From Butyrivibrio sp. WCD3002 (GTDB lineage Bacteria > Bacillota > Clostridia > Lachnospirales > Lachnospiraceae), in NCBI RefSeq assembly GCF_000424265.1, contig NZ_AUJO01000008.1:62001-126000 (forward strand): 64,000 nucleotides of DNA, read 5' to 3'. The translations under genes were made by a program, and so were the position numbers. Of this stretch, positions 54,698 to 64,000 are shown in pieces (positions within the stretch are counted from its first letter, which is position 1; each line of letters opens with the position of its first letter). The notes beneath the pieces are model-generated. The model worked only from the letters and a program-made list of their open reading frames with translations, was not told where the DNA came from and ran no database searches.

Positions 54698-56359
54698 GTC
54701 CGCATTCACTTTAGCTGCAAGCTCTAAAGCATCATCAATGTGCGGGCAGAAGTTTTCTTTTCCGACTCTCTCCACAAAGCCGTCCTTCTCCATGGTTCTC
54801 ATGGGCTGCTCATTTACATGTGAGAATATGAGGCGTACTCCCTTCTTCTTGCAGTCTTCGTAGAGCATTTCAAGGGCTCTCATGGCTGTAGCATCAAGAG
54901 CAGGAACACTTCTCATTCTGATTACAAGGCATTTTGTAAAGTCCTTGGTAGTGATATTTGCCAGAGCATCAGCATCACCAAAGAACATGGGACCACTGAT
55001 CTCATAAACTCGCACATGCTTGGGAATTACTCTAAGCTCAATGGCATCAGGGTCATTCTCGGGGTCAATATCAGGATCAACATAAGTCCATCCGCGAACA
55101 GATGACTCCTCGCTCATTCTCTTCATGAAAAGGAGACAAGCTGCGATCATACCAACCTCGATAGCAACAACAAGGTCAAATACTACAGTCAGTACAAATG
55201 TCATTACAAGTACAATGATGTCGCTCTTAGGTGCTGTCTTGCAGAGCTTCATGAAGGGTCTCCACTGACACATATTATATGCAACCTGAAAAAGAATAGC
55301 AGCGATTGTAGGCATAGGGATAAGTGCTGCATAAGGCATAAGCACCACAAGTACCAGTAAAAGTACAACGGAGTGAACCATACCTGCTATAGGAGTTCTA
55401 CCGCCGTTCTTAATATTAGCAGCGGTTCTTGCGATAGCACCTGTTGCAGGGATACCGCCGAAAAGAACTGATCCGATATTACCTGCACCCTGTGCAATAA
55501 GCTCCATATTTGATCTGTGCTTTGAACCGATCATTCCGTCTGCAACTACCGCAGAAAGAAGAGACTCAATAGCAGCAAGTATTGCAATTGTAAATCCGTT
55601 TGAGAAGGAAGCCCTTACAAGACTCCATGAAAAGCTGGGTGCATGGAACTTAGGAAGTCCTCCGTTTATCTGGTAGAGATCTCCGATTGTATTAACCTTA
55701 AGACCTACAACCTTTACCATAAGGATTCCAACGGTAACTGCAATTAAGGATGCAGGAATTTTCTTGAAAAACTTGGGCCAGATCACAAGAATAAGGAGAC
55801 ATACTACTCCGACGATAACTGCCTGAAAATTTATTGTTCCGATGTTGGCAGCAATAGCCTCCACCTTCTCAACTGTCTCAATTGTAACTGTTCCCTTGGG
55901 ATATGTAAGTCCAAGGAAATCCTTAATCTGTCCGATAAGAATTGTAACTGCGATACCTGCGGTAAAGCCTGTGGTAATTGTATAAGGAATAAATTTGATC
56001 AGGCTTCCCAGCTTGAAAAGCCCCATCAGAATAAGGATTATGCCGGCGATAATGGTAGCCATCATAAGGCCTTCCATTCCGTTCTTAGCAACAATTCCCG
56101 CTACAATTGTGGCAAAGGCTGCTGTGGGACCTGCTATCTGAACACGGCTTCCTCCAAGGAATGAAATAATGAAGCCTGCAACAATTGCTGTGTAAAGACC
56201 TTCTTCAGGGCCAACACCTGAAGCCAAAGCAAGCGCAATTGAAAGCGGCAGTGCAATGATAGCAACAATAATTCCGGAAATAACATCAGTTGTGAACTGC
56301 TTTGCGGAATACTTCTTGATTACCGAAAACAGCATCGGTTTTAGCTTTTCTTTCTTCAT
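54689..56359 (-). CDS. SulP family anion transporter with STAS domain
   Basis: A 556-residue transporter. A core of about eleven to twelve membrane helices begins FTTDVISGIIVAIIALPLS and contains PTAAFATIVAGIVAKNG, FGGIPATGAIARTAANIKNG and GMVHSVVLLLVLV, all SulP/SLC26 hallmarks. The C-terminal STAS domain (about 440-550) contains VIRMRSVPALDATAMRALEM. It probably imports sulfate, bicarbonate or another small anion; the family does not reveal which. GTGAGG precedes the ATG. It is separated from the mannosidase gene by a strong terminator and 190 bases. Confidence 0.93.
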   Translation of the reverse strand: MKKEKLKPMLFSVIKKYSAKQFTTDVISGIIVAIIALPLSIALALASGVGPEEGLYTAIVAGFIISFLGGSRVQIAGPTAAFATIVAGIVAKNGMEGLMMATIIAGIILILMGLFKLGSLIKFIPYTITTGFTAGIAVTILIGQIKDFLGLTYPKGTVTIETVEKVEAIAANIGTINFQAVIVGVVCLLILVIWPKFFKKIPASLIAVTVGILMVKVVGLKVNTIGDLYQINGGLPKFHAPSFSWSLVRASFSNGFTIAILAAIESLLSAVVADGMIGSKHRSNMELIAQGAGNIGSVLFGGIPATGAIARTAANIKNGGRTPIAGMVHSVVLLLVLVVLMPYAALIPMPTIAAILFQVAYNMCQWRPFMKLCKTAPKSDIIVLVMTFVLTVVFDLVVAIEVGMIAACLLFMKRMSEESSVRGWTYVDPDIDPENDPDAIELRVIPKHVRVYEISGPMFFGDADALANITTKDFTKCLVIRMRSVPALDATAMRALEMLYEDCKKKGVRLIFSHVNEQPMRTMEKDGFVERVGKENFCPHIDDALELAAKVNADFT

Positions 56360-56496
56360 AATATCCTCACTTACTAAAATATCTAAAATTAAACCAAAAA
56401 TATGCTAATGCTTTTATCCTGACAGCGCAAGTATTTTTTATAAACCAGAACATCCTGCTGAGCATTTTTTTATTTCAAAGAAAAATCCCTATGTAA

Positions 56497-56549
56497 TAAA
56501 AAGACTCCCGAAGAATAAGCATAAACGCCTATCTTCGGAAGTCTTTTAA
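56497..56549 (-). terminator. intrinsic terminator after the beta-mannosidase gene
   Basis: On the minus strand, AAAGACTTCCGAAGA and TCTTCGGGAGTCTTT form a long stem with one G-U pair, followed by further T residues. It starts within a few bases of the mannosidase stop codon and ends the glycoside-use transcript. Confidence 0.88.
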
Positions 56550-56550
56550 A

Positions 56551-59172
56551 TTATCTTATGTCATATACACTCTTAAGTCTTAAATTGGAAGCATCACCGG
56601 AAATAATATCAACGGTAACTTCACCTGCGTTCATATCAAAGTAATTATCTGAAAGAACAAGGTCTTCATTGTCATTAAGAATCTCAACACCTCTTGCATA
56701 TGCATCAGCCTTAACGGTAATCTTACCGTCATGAACTGTGGCAGAAAGCTTAGGATTCTGATACTTGAAGTACTTAGGCATTGTGAAGATAACGGTTCCT
56801 GATGAAACCACCTTGCCATCAACCTCTACTTCGTAGCTTACATACTGGCTGAATCTGTCCGCATCTGCAAAATCAACCTTCTTTGTCCATACACTGGAAA
56901 GAGCAGGTACATGGATTGTGCCGTTACTTCCGGCGCTGCCGGGATTCTCTTCTCTCTCAGAATCAAACTCTGCTACACCTTCCTTAAGGATTTTACCTGA
57001 AGCATCCCTCAAGGCCCAGCGAACCTTTGCCTCGATATCCTGTCTTGTCTCGTTGGCAACACTGAATACCGCCTCTTGCTTAATCTCTCTGGGGAGCCAG
57101 TTAAGCTGCTGAGGATTGGTCATCTCGCCCTCTTCCTGACAGGAAACAAGGATCGGAGCAAAGAATCTCTTCTCTGCATAGTGGAGAGCCTTAAGTCTTC
57201 CGCAGTAGTCGATACTTGCCCAGGAAGCAACGGGCCAGCAGTCATTGAGCTGCCATACTACAGCGCCCATGCAGCGTCCGCGGTTTCTTCTAAAGTGCTC
57301 AACACCGTATCTGATGGCATCTGCCTGAAGCATCTGAGATGCGTAGATAACGGTTGCAAAATCACTGGGATAACGATAGGTCTGCTGCATGTAGTTCATT
57401 ATCTTACCGTTAGCAGCGCCATTTCTCTGGTGTTTTTCCATAATATAGGAGAAAACATTCTTATCTTCAGGATCATCCGTAAAGCTCTCAACAGTTTTCT
57501 CTGCAGGGAAGGACTGGAATCCAAACTCTGAGAGGAATCTGAAATAGAACTGTCTGTATGCTGAGAAGGGCTGGTTACCATGCCATACTTCCCAATAGTG
57601 AACATCTCCTCTGTTCTCATCATTGGGTTCTTCAAAGCATCCGCCTGAAGAAGGTGAAGCAGGCCAGTAGTAAACATCAGGAGCATACTCCTTCATCATA
57701 TTAGGGATGATATATTCGAACATTATTGTATAATCGCGCTTCTCTGTCTTCTTTGTAACCCATACGCCATAATCAACGAACATCTCCATCTCGTTATTAC
57801 CGCACATAAGTCCAAGGGATGCGTGGTGGCGAAGTCTTAAGAGGTTATCCTTGAACTCTGCCTTGATGTTGGCCTCAAATTCAGGTGTAAGATCATATAC
57901 ACCGCAGGCAAACATGAAGTCTTCCCAAACAAGAAGTCCAAGCTCGTCACAAATATCAAAGAACCAGTCATCGGGATAGTATCCGCCGCCCCATACTCTT
58001 ATGGAGTTATGGTTTGCAAATACCGCTTTTTCAAGGAGCTTTCTTGTAACTTCAGGGGTAACTCTTCCAAGAAGATGATCCTCAGGGATATAGTCTGCAC
58101 CCATTGCAAAGACCTTTACGCCATTTACAACAAAGCAGAATTCATTGCCCCATTTATCTTTCTGAGTGCTTACCGTGCAGGTTCTAAGACCGATTTTTCT
58201 CTCCCATACATCAAGCGTATTTCCTGCATCATCTTTGAGGGTTACCTTAACTGTATAAAGAGGCTGCCTGCCGTAGCCATTGGGCCACCAAAGCTTAGGA
58301 TTATCAATCTTGATCTCTGTACCCTTAACATCCTCCCAAAGACTATCTACTGCATTTGTAGGTGTCTGGGCACCGCTCTTTGCATAGTTGAATATAGCAT
58401 CGCTTATCTCCATATGCTCAGAAGAGATATTTTCGCAGTTTATCACTTCACCATCAGGAGATGTGATCTCAACGTCAAATTTCAGATCGTTTTTATCTAC
58501 AGACAGATCTCTTATGGACGGCTTTAGTTCCAAAACAACGCTTCCGCTTTCATTGCCTGCATCATCAATCTTCACATTGTCATGATTCTGACTGATCAAA
58601 ACAGATTCAAATCTCGCCTTGTTAAAGCAAATGACAGAGATTGGTCTGAATATTCCGGCATCGGGAAGGTGTGCGCCCCAGTCCCATCCAAACATGCAGT
58701 GCGCTTTTCTGATATGAACAAAGCCGGGCATTGCATCATCTGTACCCTTTGTAGGAGCCTTTTCATAAGCCTCTGCAATGAATTTCGTGGGAGAATGGAA
58801 ATAAACCTTAAGTTCATTTTCATCCTTAAGAATATCTTTTATGTCAAACTCCCAGGTTCTGTGCATGTTATTGACATTACCAAGAAGCGTTCCGTTCAAG
58901 TATAAGTCCGCAATGGTATCAAGACCATCGCAGTGGAGCATTACAACATCAGATGAATCTGCATCCGCAGGCTTTGCAAAATTGCAGATGTACTCATAGT
59001 CATCATCCATGAGCTTTAACGCTTTGTCTTCGTTATCCTTGAAAAAAGGATCATCCATTTTGCCTTCCCTTAGAAGGTCAGTGTAAACAGTTCCGGGCAC
59101 TACGGCATTTATCATGTCGCCATCGCCCACTTTGTGCATTTTCCAGTTTTTGTTAAGTTCCATTTTGTTCAT
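56551..59172 (-). CDS. GH2 family beta-mannosidase
   Basis: An 873-residue GH2 enzyme of beta-mannosidase type. It has an N-terminal jelly-roll (VPGTVYTDLLREGKMDDPF, a beta-mannosidase signature) and HCMFGWDWGAHLPDAGIF. The catalytic barrel has RVWGGGYYPDDWFFDICDEL, MCGNNEMEMF with acid/base Glu461, and FLSEFGFQSFP with nucleophile Glu549. A C-terminal beta domain ends the protein. No signal peptide, so it acts in the cytosol, cleaving terminal beta-mannose from imported manno-oligosaccharides or N-glycan cores. It is downstream of a five-gene Opp-type importer in the same direction, with a terminator-like hairpin in the gap. GTGAGG before the ATG. Confidence 0.93.
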   Translation of the reverse strand: MNKMELNKNWKMHKVGDGDMINAVVPGTVYTDLLREGKMDDPFFKDNEDKALKLMDDDYEYICNFAKPADADSSDVVMLHCDGLDTIADLYLNGTLLGNVNNMHRTWEFDIKDILKDENELKVYFHSPTKFIAEAYEKAPTKGTDDAMPGFVHIRKAHCMFGWDWGAHLPDAGIFRPISVICFNKARFESVLISQNHDNVKIDDAGNESGSVVLELKPSIRDLSVDKNDLKFDVEITSPDGEVINCENISSEHMEISDAIFNYAKSGAQTPTNAVDSLWEDVKGTEIKIDNPKLWWPNGYGRQPLYTVKVTLKDDAGNTLDVWERKIGLRTCTVSTQKDKWGNEFCFVVNGVKVFAMGADYIPEDHLLGRVTPEVTRKLLEKAVFANHNSIRVWGGGYYPDDWFFDICDELGLLVWEDFMFACGVYDLTPEFEANIKAEFKDNLLRLRHHASLGLMCGNNEMEMFVDYGVWVTKKTEKRDYTIMFEYIIPNMMKEYAPDVYYWPASPSSGGCFEEPNDENRGDVHYWEVWHGNQPFSAYRQFYFRFLSEFGFQSFPAEKTVESFTDDPEDKNVFSYIMEKHQRNGAANGKIMNYMQQTYRYPSDFATVIYASQMLQADAIRYGVEHFRRNRGRCMGAVVWQLNDCWPVASWASIDYCGRLKALHYAEKRFFAPILVSCQEEGEMTNPQQLNWLPREIKQEAVFSVANETRQDIEAKVRWALRDASGKILKEGVAEFDSEREENPGSAGSNGTIHVPALSSVWTKKVDFADADRFSQYVSYEVEVDGKVVSSGTVIFTMPKYFKYQNPKLSATVHDGKITVKADAYARGVEILNDNEDLVLSDNYFDMNAGEVTVDIISGDASNLRLKSVYDIR

Positions 59173-59228
59173 GTCAGTACCTCACTAGAAATTCCAATCA
59201 TAGATAATTTTCATAATTTTCGCTCTTT

Positions 59229-59268
59229 ACAAAAGCCGGGTAGCTGCAAAATTGCATCCACCCGGCAT
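59229..59268 (-). terminator. terminator-like hairpin between importer and mannosidase genes
   Basis: On the minus strand GCCGGGT and ACCCGGC (59260-59266 and 59235-59241) form a GC-rich stem around 18 bases that contain an inner TGCAATTTTGCA stem, followed by TTTTGT. It could end the importer transcript or set a lower level for the mannosidase. No obvious promoter follows it. Confidence 0.7.
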
Positions 59269-59288
59269 TAATTTTCACACAGAAGCGT

Positions 59289-60140
59289 TTAATTAGCAAC
59301 AGTATCAAGATCCCATTTTTCATAGATCTTGGGAACGTCGCTGATAAGTCTCTTTGTGTAGTCAGCCTGAGGATTGATGATAACGTCCTCTGCTGAACCT
59401 GACTCTACGAACTTACCATGCTCCATGATGTAAACCTTATCGGAAATGTAATAAGCAAGACCGATATCGTGTGTGATGAAGATGATTGTCATGTTGATCT
59501 CATCGCGAAGCTTAAGAAGCATATCGAGGATTGTTGCTCTTGAGCACGCATCGATCATTGACGTAGGCTCATCTGCCATAAGAATCTTCGGCTTAAGAAG
59601 GAAGATACGAGCGATCATAAGACGCTGCATCTGACCACCTGACAGCTCGAAAGGATACTTATTGGTAAGCTCTGCATACTTCAGGTTAACGAAGCTGCAG
59701 GCCTCTGTCTTCATCTGGACCTTCTGCTCTTCAGGAAGATTCTTGAAGCCTCTCATGTTGAGACAGTCATCAAGAACTGCATCTATCTTATAGAAGATAT
59801 TATATGAAGAGAAAGGATCCTGGAATATAGGCTGAATGTTCTTCCAATATTCCTTCTTCTTTGCATTTGTGCTGATATCACGGGGCTTGCCCTGATACTC
59901 AATTGTTCCTTCTGTTGTGCTGATAAGTCCGAGAAGCATCTTGGAAAGAGTTGTCTTACCACTTCCTGACTCACCAACTATTGAAATAATCTCACCTTCG
60001 TTGAAATCAAAGTCAACATGATCAACTGCCACCGTCTGTACCTTACCAACGCCGAAAACCTTGGTAAGTCCTCTACCTGAGAGGCAAGGCTTGGATTCAG
60101 TCGAATTCTGTTTCGGGCTCTGGTTTTGATTCGTTGCCAT
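59289..60140 (-). CDS. Opp/Dpp-type ABC importer ATPase (OppF-like)
   Basis: A 283-residue ATPase. [20 protein letters not shown] is Walker [20 protein letters not shown] is the signature, [12 protein letters not shown] is Walker B and [17 protein letters not shown] covers the H-loop. It is shorter than typical OppF and lacks the C-terminal oligopeptide/Cys motif seen in the OppD-like partner. Two ATGs are in frame: the one at 60146 is only three bases from GGAGG, while the one at 60140 has nine-base spacing and is chosen. It overlaps the OppD-like gene by 44 bases. It powers uptake together with 60097-61140. Confidence 0.9.
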   Translation of the reverse strand: MATNQNQSPKQNSTESKPCLSGRGLTKVFGVGKVQTVAVDHVDFDFNEGEIISIVGESGSGKTTLSKMLLGLISTTEGTIEYQGKPRDISTNAKKKEYWKNIQPIFQDPFSSYNIFYKIDAVLDDCLNMRGFKNLPEEQKVQMKTEACSFVNLKYAELTNKYPFELSGGQMQRLMIARIFLLKPKILMADEPTSMIDACSRATILDMLLKLRDEINMTIIFITHDIGLAYYISDKVYIMEHGKFVESGSAEDVIINPQADYTKRLISDVPKIYEKWDLDTVAN

Positions 60141-61140
60141 TTGCATATACCTCCCTAAGTTTTCTTACTGACATCAGGCAGCGATAACATCTGCCATTCT
60201 CAAATTCCTTCTCATCCGGTGCCATTGCTGTACATGTGGGTACTGCATAAGGACATCTGGGTGCAAATCTGCATCCCTTAGGCGGGTTCTTCAGGTTCGG
60301 AGGTGTGCCGCGAAGAGCGGTGAGCTCGTGTGCCTTCATTCCTTCCTCAGGAACGATGATGGATCCCATAAGACCCTTAGCATAAGGATGAACCGGATCG
60401 AATACCATTTCTTTTGCAGTTCCGACTTCTACGAACTGTCCTGCGTACATTACTGCGATATCATCAGTAACGTTATACAGAAGCGGAAGCTCATGCGTGA
60501 TGAAGATCATGGACTTGATGTAACCCTTTTCCATGAGCTGTCTCATCATACGGATAACCATCTTCTGAGATGTAACGTCAAGAGCTGATGAAGGCTCGTC
60601 CGCAATAAGTACCTTAGGTGAAAGGATAGTAGAAATAGCGATTACGGTACGCTGTTTCATACCACCTGAAAGCTCAACAGCGTGCTTCTCAAGAACCTCT
60701 TCGGGAAGTCCAAGCTCAGCGAAACGCTCTCTTGCCATGTCATAAATTTCTTTCTTTGTCATCTTAATTCCATGAGCATGGATAACGTCCTCTATGAAAC
60801 GGATGATCTTCTGTGTAGGGTTCAGAGCATTCATAGCTGCCTGAGGGATGTATGCTATCTCGTTACCGAGAATTCTACGGCGTACATCGTCGGGCTTCAT
60901 ATTTGAAATTGTCTGACCATCTACTATAATGTCACCGCTTATATAATGAAGCGGAGCGAAATAGTAACCCATAAGGGAAAGTGCGAGTGTTGACTTACCA
61001 CATCCGGATTCTCCGGCAATACCCAGTGATTTTCCTTCTTCTACTTTCAGGGAAACACCATCAACCGCATACACGTCCTCATGGAATCTGGTTACATATT
61101 TTGTTTTGAGGTCCTTAACCTCAAGCATTACTTTTCCCAT
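60097..61140 (-). CDS. Opp/Dpp-type ABC importer ATPase (OppD-like)
   Basis: A 347-residue ATPase. [20 protein letters not shown] is Walker [21 protein letters not shown] the signature, [12 protein letters not shown]alker B, and [14 protein letters not shown] the H-loop. The C-terminal oligopeptide/dipeptide domain has the Cys cluster [14 protein letters not shown], which in related transporters binds an iron-sulfur cluster. AAGG six bases before the ATG. The next gene overlaps its 3' end. In Gram-positive bacteria and Thermotogae this transporter class carries peptides or manno-oligosaccharides; the adjacent mannosidase favours the latter. Confidence 0.92.
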   Translation of the reverse strand: MGKVMLEVKDLKTKYVTRFHEDVYAVDGVSLKVEEGKSLGIAGESGCGKSTLALSLMGYYFAPLHYISGDIIVDGQTISNMKPDDVRRRILGNEIAYIPQAAMNALNPTQKIIRFIEDVIHAHGIKMTKKEIYDMARERFAELGLPEEVLEKHAVELSGGMKQRTVIAISTILSPKVLIADEPSSALDVTSQKMVIRMMRQLMEKGYIKSMIFITHELPLLYNVTDDIAVMYAGQFVEVGTAKEMVFDPVHPYAKGLMGSIIVPEEGMKAHELTALRGTPPNLKNPPKGCRFAPRCPYAVPTCTAMAPDEKEFENGRCYRCLMSVRKLREVYANGNESKPEPETEFD

Positions 61141-61212
61141 ACTTAACCTTTTCCTTTACTGTTCTTAGTGTCAGCATTTTGCTGATCACATTTCCATAGT
61201 TACGTCTTAACA

Positions 61213-62457
61213 TCAGTCACGAAGCTGCGGGTTGAATACCTGATCCAAACCTGTATTCATAAGGTTCAGTGAGAATGAAATAAGTGCGATCAGGATTACT
61301 ACCGGGAAGTATGCCCACCATGAACCATTAAGGTGTGCTGAGTAGGTCATAGCCCACTGCATCATAAGTCCCAGTGTTGCGGTTTTTGTAGTTGCAGGTC
61401 CAAGTCCGATCATTGAAAGCTGTGCCTCTGCAAGGATTCCTGAAGAAATCTGGAGAATAAAAGCCATTACTACATAAGAAGCGATGTAAGGAAGGATGTC
61501 CGTGAAAATGATACGGAACATACTGTGTCCTGACAGCTTACTTAAGTTAACGTGATCTCTGTTTCTAAGAGATATAACCTGTGAACGAACGGAACGTGTA
61601 GTCCAGGGCCATGATGTAACTCCGATGATGATACCTACCATCGCAATACCTCTTGCGTTATCACCTACTGAGTAGGAAATAAGAATAAGGATTACGAATG
61701 AAGGAATAACTGTAAACAGGTTTGTAATGAAAATAATGATGTTATCGGCAAGACCACCCATGTAACCTGCAAGAAGTCCAAGGATAAGTCCTATAGCTGT
61801 TGCAATAGTTCCTGCAAGAAGACCGATCTTAAGTGAAGACTTTGTAGCTGCTATAAGCTCTGTCAAAACGTCACGACCAAAGTTATCTGTTCCGAGAATA
61901 AATGTCTTTTTAGTTACATCATTGATATTTACATAGTCTGTATCCTTAATAACCTTGCTCTGAGCAAGTGCGCCTTCTTCATCTTTTTCAGCGATGATAA
62001 CGCCTGAATCCTTGAGCGCTGCATTGATCTCGTTGTTAAGTCTCTTAAGAGCTTTTCTCTTAGCTGTTGTAAGTCCCTTATACTTTGTATCAGGATCGTA
62101 GTTTGCTTTCCACTGTTCTACAAGAGCCTCTGCATCAGTAACATCGATTTCTGATTCAGCAATGCCTGCCTGCTTAATGAGGAACTGCTGGATTTCAGAT
62201 CTTGTGTCTATATCAAGTACAGCTTCAAGCTTGGAAAACTCTTTGGGAAGCTGAAGTGTATAGCTCTTACTGAGTGTTGACTCTTCTATAGATACATAGG
62301 TTCCGGGCTTAAAGAAGTTACCCTGACCGATCATCTGAAGAGGATCAGCTGTTACAAAAATAGGATAGATAATACATGTTGCGATAATAACTACAAATAT
62401 GCAAAATCCAAAGAGGAATTTACCTGAATGGAAAACTTGCTTTAATGTGTTTTTCAT
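61213..62457 (-). CDS. Opp/Dpp-type ABC permease (OppC-like) with a large inserted domain
   Basis: 414 residues, roughly 100 more than a typical OppC. The first helix (about 13-35) is followed by a soluble extracytoplasmic insert (about 36-185) with a Lys/Asp/Glu-rich region. Then come the usual ILGTDNFGRDVLTELIAA and five helices with the EAA-like loop around LSKLSGHSMFRIIFTDILPY. The insert has no known domain by eye; it may contact the binding protein or the cell wall. SD GGGGGA precedes the ATG. It is 15 bases downstream of the OppB-like gene. Confidence 0.9.
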   Translation of the reverse strand: MKNTLKQVFHSGKFLFGFCIFVVIIATCIIYPIFVTADPLQMIGQGNFFKPGTYVSIEESTLSKSYTLQLPKEFSKLEAVLDIDTRSEIQQFLIKQAGIAESEIDVTDAEALVEQWKANYDPDTKYKGLTTAKRKALKRLNNEINAALKDSGVIIAEKDEEGALAQSKVIKDTDYVNINDVTKKTFILGTDNFGRDVLTELIAATKSSLKIGLLAGTIATAIGLILGLLAGYMGGLADNIIIFITNLFTVIPSFVILILISYSVGDNARGIAMVGIIIGVTSWPWTTRSVRSQVISLRNRDHVNLSKLSGHSMFRIIFTDILPYIASYVVMAFILQISSGILAEAQLSMIGLGPATTKTATLGLMMQWAMTYSAHLNGSWWAYFPVVILIALISFSLNLMNTGLDQVFNPQLRD

Positions 62458-62472
62458 TTAAATCCCCCTTTC

Positions 62473-63477
62473 TTAATCCATCTGATTAGCCTTAACTCGA
62501 GGATCGATAACACCATAGAGGAGCTCGACCGCAAGGTTAGCTACAAGTACCATGATTGTAATAATAAGTGTACAAGCTGACAGCAGAGGATAATCCTGAC
62601 CGTTTACAGCTGTAAGAAGTGTCATACCAAGTCCTGGATAGGAGAATACCATCTCTGCTACGAGAGCACCACCCATCATTGTACCAAGTGAAAGAGCAAG
62701 ACCTGTGATCTGAGGAAGCATAGCGTTTCTGAACACATATCCAACGATCTTTCTGTCCTTGATACCAAGGAATCTTGAATATTTTACATAGTCTGCATTT
62801 AACTCATATATTGACATTGAACGCATACCGATTGCCTGACCACCGATTGTGATAAGCACGATTGACCAGAAAGGCAGCTGATAGTGCGAAATAATCGATT
62901 TAATGAATGTCCAGCTTGCTGAAGGAATAAGATCATATCCATATCCACCTGAAGAAGGTGCAATCCTTAACTTAATCGCAAACAGGAAAAGAAGAACTGT
63001 TGCCATACCGAATGCAGGAACGTTACCGATGAAAAGGAAAATAGGAAGAATAGCCTTATCGAATACGCCCTTGATATAAGCGGCAATAGCACCAAGAATA
63101 TTTCCGAGGATCCATCCTACGATAATTGCAGGGAGCTGCAGACATACAGTCCACCATACTGCTTTTGCAATTATGTCTGAAACAGGTCTGGGATACTGGC
63201 TGAATGATACGCCGAAGTCACCCCTTAATGCGTTGCCGAGCCACATGAAGAACTGCTTGTACATGGGCTCATTTATGCCGAACCTTGTTGCATAATCATT
63301 AATTACTTTCTGGATAGCCGTGGAATCCGTCATACCACTTACTGCCTTTGATGCGAGAGCGGAAACAGGATTTCCGGGCATCAGGCGCGGCAGAATAAAG
63401 TTGAGGATTACGGCAAAGATGAGTGTCAGAAAATACCAGAAAAGTTTCTGACCGTAGTATTTTTTATACCCTTTCAA
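62473..63477 (-). CDS. Opp/Dpp-type ABC permease (OppB-like)
   Basis: A 334-residue permease. The N-terminal helix is followed by [20 protein letters not shown] and [20 protein letters not shown], then [17 protein letters not shown], the usual OppB N-terminal layout. The EAA loop appears as [20 protein letters not shown], and six helices are present in all. It starts at a TTG with GGGAGG eight bases upstream; no ATG is available nearby. It forms the channel with the OppC-like protein. Confidence 0.92.
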   Translation of the reverse strand: MKGYKKYYGQKLFWYFLTLIFAVILNFILPRLMPGNPVSALASKAVSGMTDSTAIQKVINDYATRFGINEPMYKQFFMWLGNALRGDFGVSFSQYPRPVSDIIAKAVWWTVCLQLPAIIVGWILGNILGAIAAYIKGVFDKAILPIFLFIGNVPAFGMATVLLFLFAIKLRIAPSSGGYGYDLIPSASWTFIKSIISHYQLPFWSIVLITIGGQAIGMRSMSIYELNADYVKYSRFLGIKDRKIVGYVFRNAMLPQITGLALSLGTMMGGALVAEMVFSYPGLGMTLLTAVNGQDYPLLSACTLIITIMVLVANLAVELLYGVIDPRVKANQMD

Positions 63478-63558
63478 TTGAAAAACCTCCCTTCTGCTAT
63501 CATACGCCGGTTATTTTTTACCATTTTTACCGATTTTTGACTGATTTTTCTGATAATT

Positions 63559-63596
63559 AGGGCTGCCGTAAGAGTTTTTGCCCTAACGGCAGCCCT
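63559..63596 (-). other. stable hairpin between the binding-protein and permease genes
   Basis: AGGGCTGCCGT (63559-63569) pairs perfectly with ACGGCAGCCCT (63586-63596). On the minus strand no T-run follows, so it is more likely a 3'-end stabiliser or processing element that keeps the binding-protein mRNA more abundant than the permease mRNA. Partial termination is the alternative. Confidence 0.6.
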
Positions 63597-63625
63597 GATT
63601 TAACTAATTACTTTTTCAGTTTTTA

Positions 63626-64000
63626 TCACTCAACGAGCTCAAGATCGTAAAGTGCTGCAATACCATAACCGTCTGTGCAGTCTGTCGGAGGAATGTTTCT
63701 TCCGTCATCAGCTGCAGGATAGTTGGTCCATACTGACTCGTTTACAGCGTAGAACAGTGAAGGACGATACATAAGAGCTACTGCAGGGCACTCATCAAGA
63801 AGGATCTTGGAAAGCTCTGTGTAGTACTCTTTAAGCTTAGCTTCGTCGGTCTCTGTAGGGATAGCCTTAAGGATCTTCTCTGCATCGTCGTTCATGTAGT
63901 GACCAAAGTTACCACTCCAGTTAGAAGGAAGCTTAGCATACTCTTCTGAGAAGTAGAACATACCCTTTGAATAAGGGTTCATCATACCTGCGCCGGGAGC
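63626..64000 (-). CDS. solute-binding protein of the Opp-type importer (C-terminal part, cut by the window edge)
   Basis: The reading frame is open to base 64000, so only the C-terminal roughly 124 residues are visible. NPYSKGMFYFSEEYAKLPSN, then KLKEYYTELSKILLDECPAV and ALMYRPSLFYAVNESVW, are typical of the last domain of family 5 extracellular solute-binding proteins (SBP_bac_5). It would deliver the substrate to the permeases encoded next. The N-terminal signal peptide and lipobox must lie outside the window. Confidence 0.88.
   Translation of the reverse strand, partial: APGAGMMNPYSKGMFYFSEEYAKLPSNWSGNFGHYMNDDAEKILKAIPTETDEAKLKEYYTELSKILLDECPAVALMYRPSLFYAVNESVWTNYPAADDGRNIPPTDCTDGYGIAALYDLELVE

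Overview
The window looks like the chromosome of a low-to-mid GC Firmicute of the Lachnospiraceae type (Butyrivibrio / Pseudobutyrivibrio / Roseburia relatives). This is inferred from AG-rich Shine-Dalgarno sites before nearly every gene, frequent TTG/GTG starts, and the mix of gene families (DUF6056, DUF2142, DUF4422, DUF5672, DUF3990, YitT, an Opp-type ABC system beside a GH2 mannosidase). No rRNA, tRNA, CRISPR array or transposase was found, so the genus cannot be fixed from this sequence.

Layout. (1) 1-1446: a gene-free leader with a long imperfect inverted repeat, then one plus-strand GT2 gene that ends at a bidirectional terminator. (2) 1462-34646: about 33 kb of tightly packed minus-strand genes for a surface polysaccharide. 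They include a WbaP/CpsE-type initiating sugar-phosphate transferase, a Wzy-like polymerase, a PglK-like ABC exporter, GT2, GT4, GT11-like, GT17-like, DUF4422 and DUF5672 transferases, two polysaccharide pyruvyl transferases (one fused to an FrhB-like domain), an MBOAT/SGNH acylation pair, two AsnB-type amidotransferases, and several large membrane proteins (two GT-C-like, DUF2142, DUF6056, an LPG-synthase-TM-like flippase). (3) 34718-36954: two plus-strand GT4 genes transcribed divergently. (4) 36961-38398: a compact two-gene module encoding an HTH-ADP-ribosyltransferase (DUF3990) fusion and a partner protein. It has its own near-consensus promoter and is bounded by perfect 17-bp inverted repeats. 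(5) 38449-46590: one giant gene for a 2,713-residue protein of unknown function with two copies of a papain-like Cys/His/Asp module. It lies between its own terminator and a promoter that carries 14-bp tandem repeats. (6) 46796-53091: a second polysaccharide block with a PglC-type initiating transferase, an ATP-grasp protein, two GT4 enzymes, a UDP-sugar 6-dehydrogenase and a DUF2334 deacetylase-like protein. (7) 53261-56359: housekeeping membrane genes (YitT, a zinc-ribbon membrane protein, a SulP transporter). (8) 56551-64000: a probable mannoside-use locus, with a GH2 beta-mannosidase downstream of an Opp/Dpp-type ABC importer whose binding-protein gene runs off the right edge.

How the genes fit together. 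Regions 2, 3 and 6 supply two alternative chain-initiating enzymes, a uronic-acid precursor route, many transferases, and late modifications (pyruvylation, O-acylation, probable amidation). This suggests a richly decorated capsule/EPS or glycoprotein glycan with Wzy polymerisation and ABC-type export. The ART module and the giant protein sit between the two polysaccharide blocks and have no obvious role in them. They are the most novel parts of the window. All functions are assigned by reading the sequence; no database search was run.
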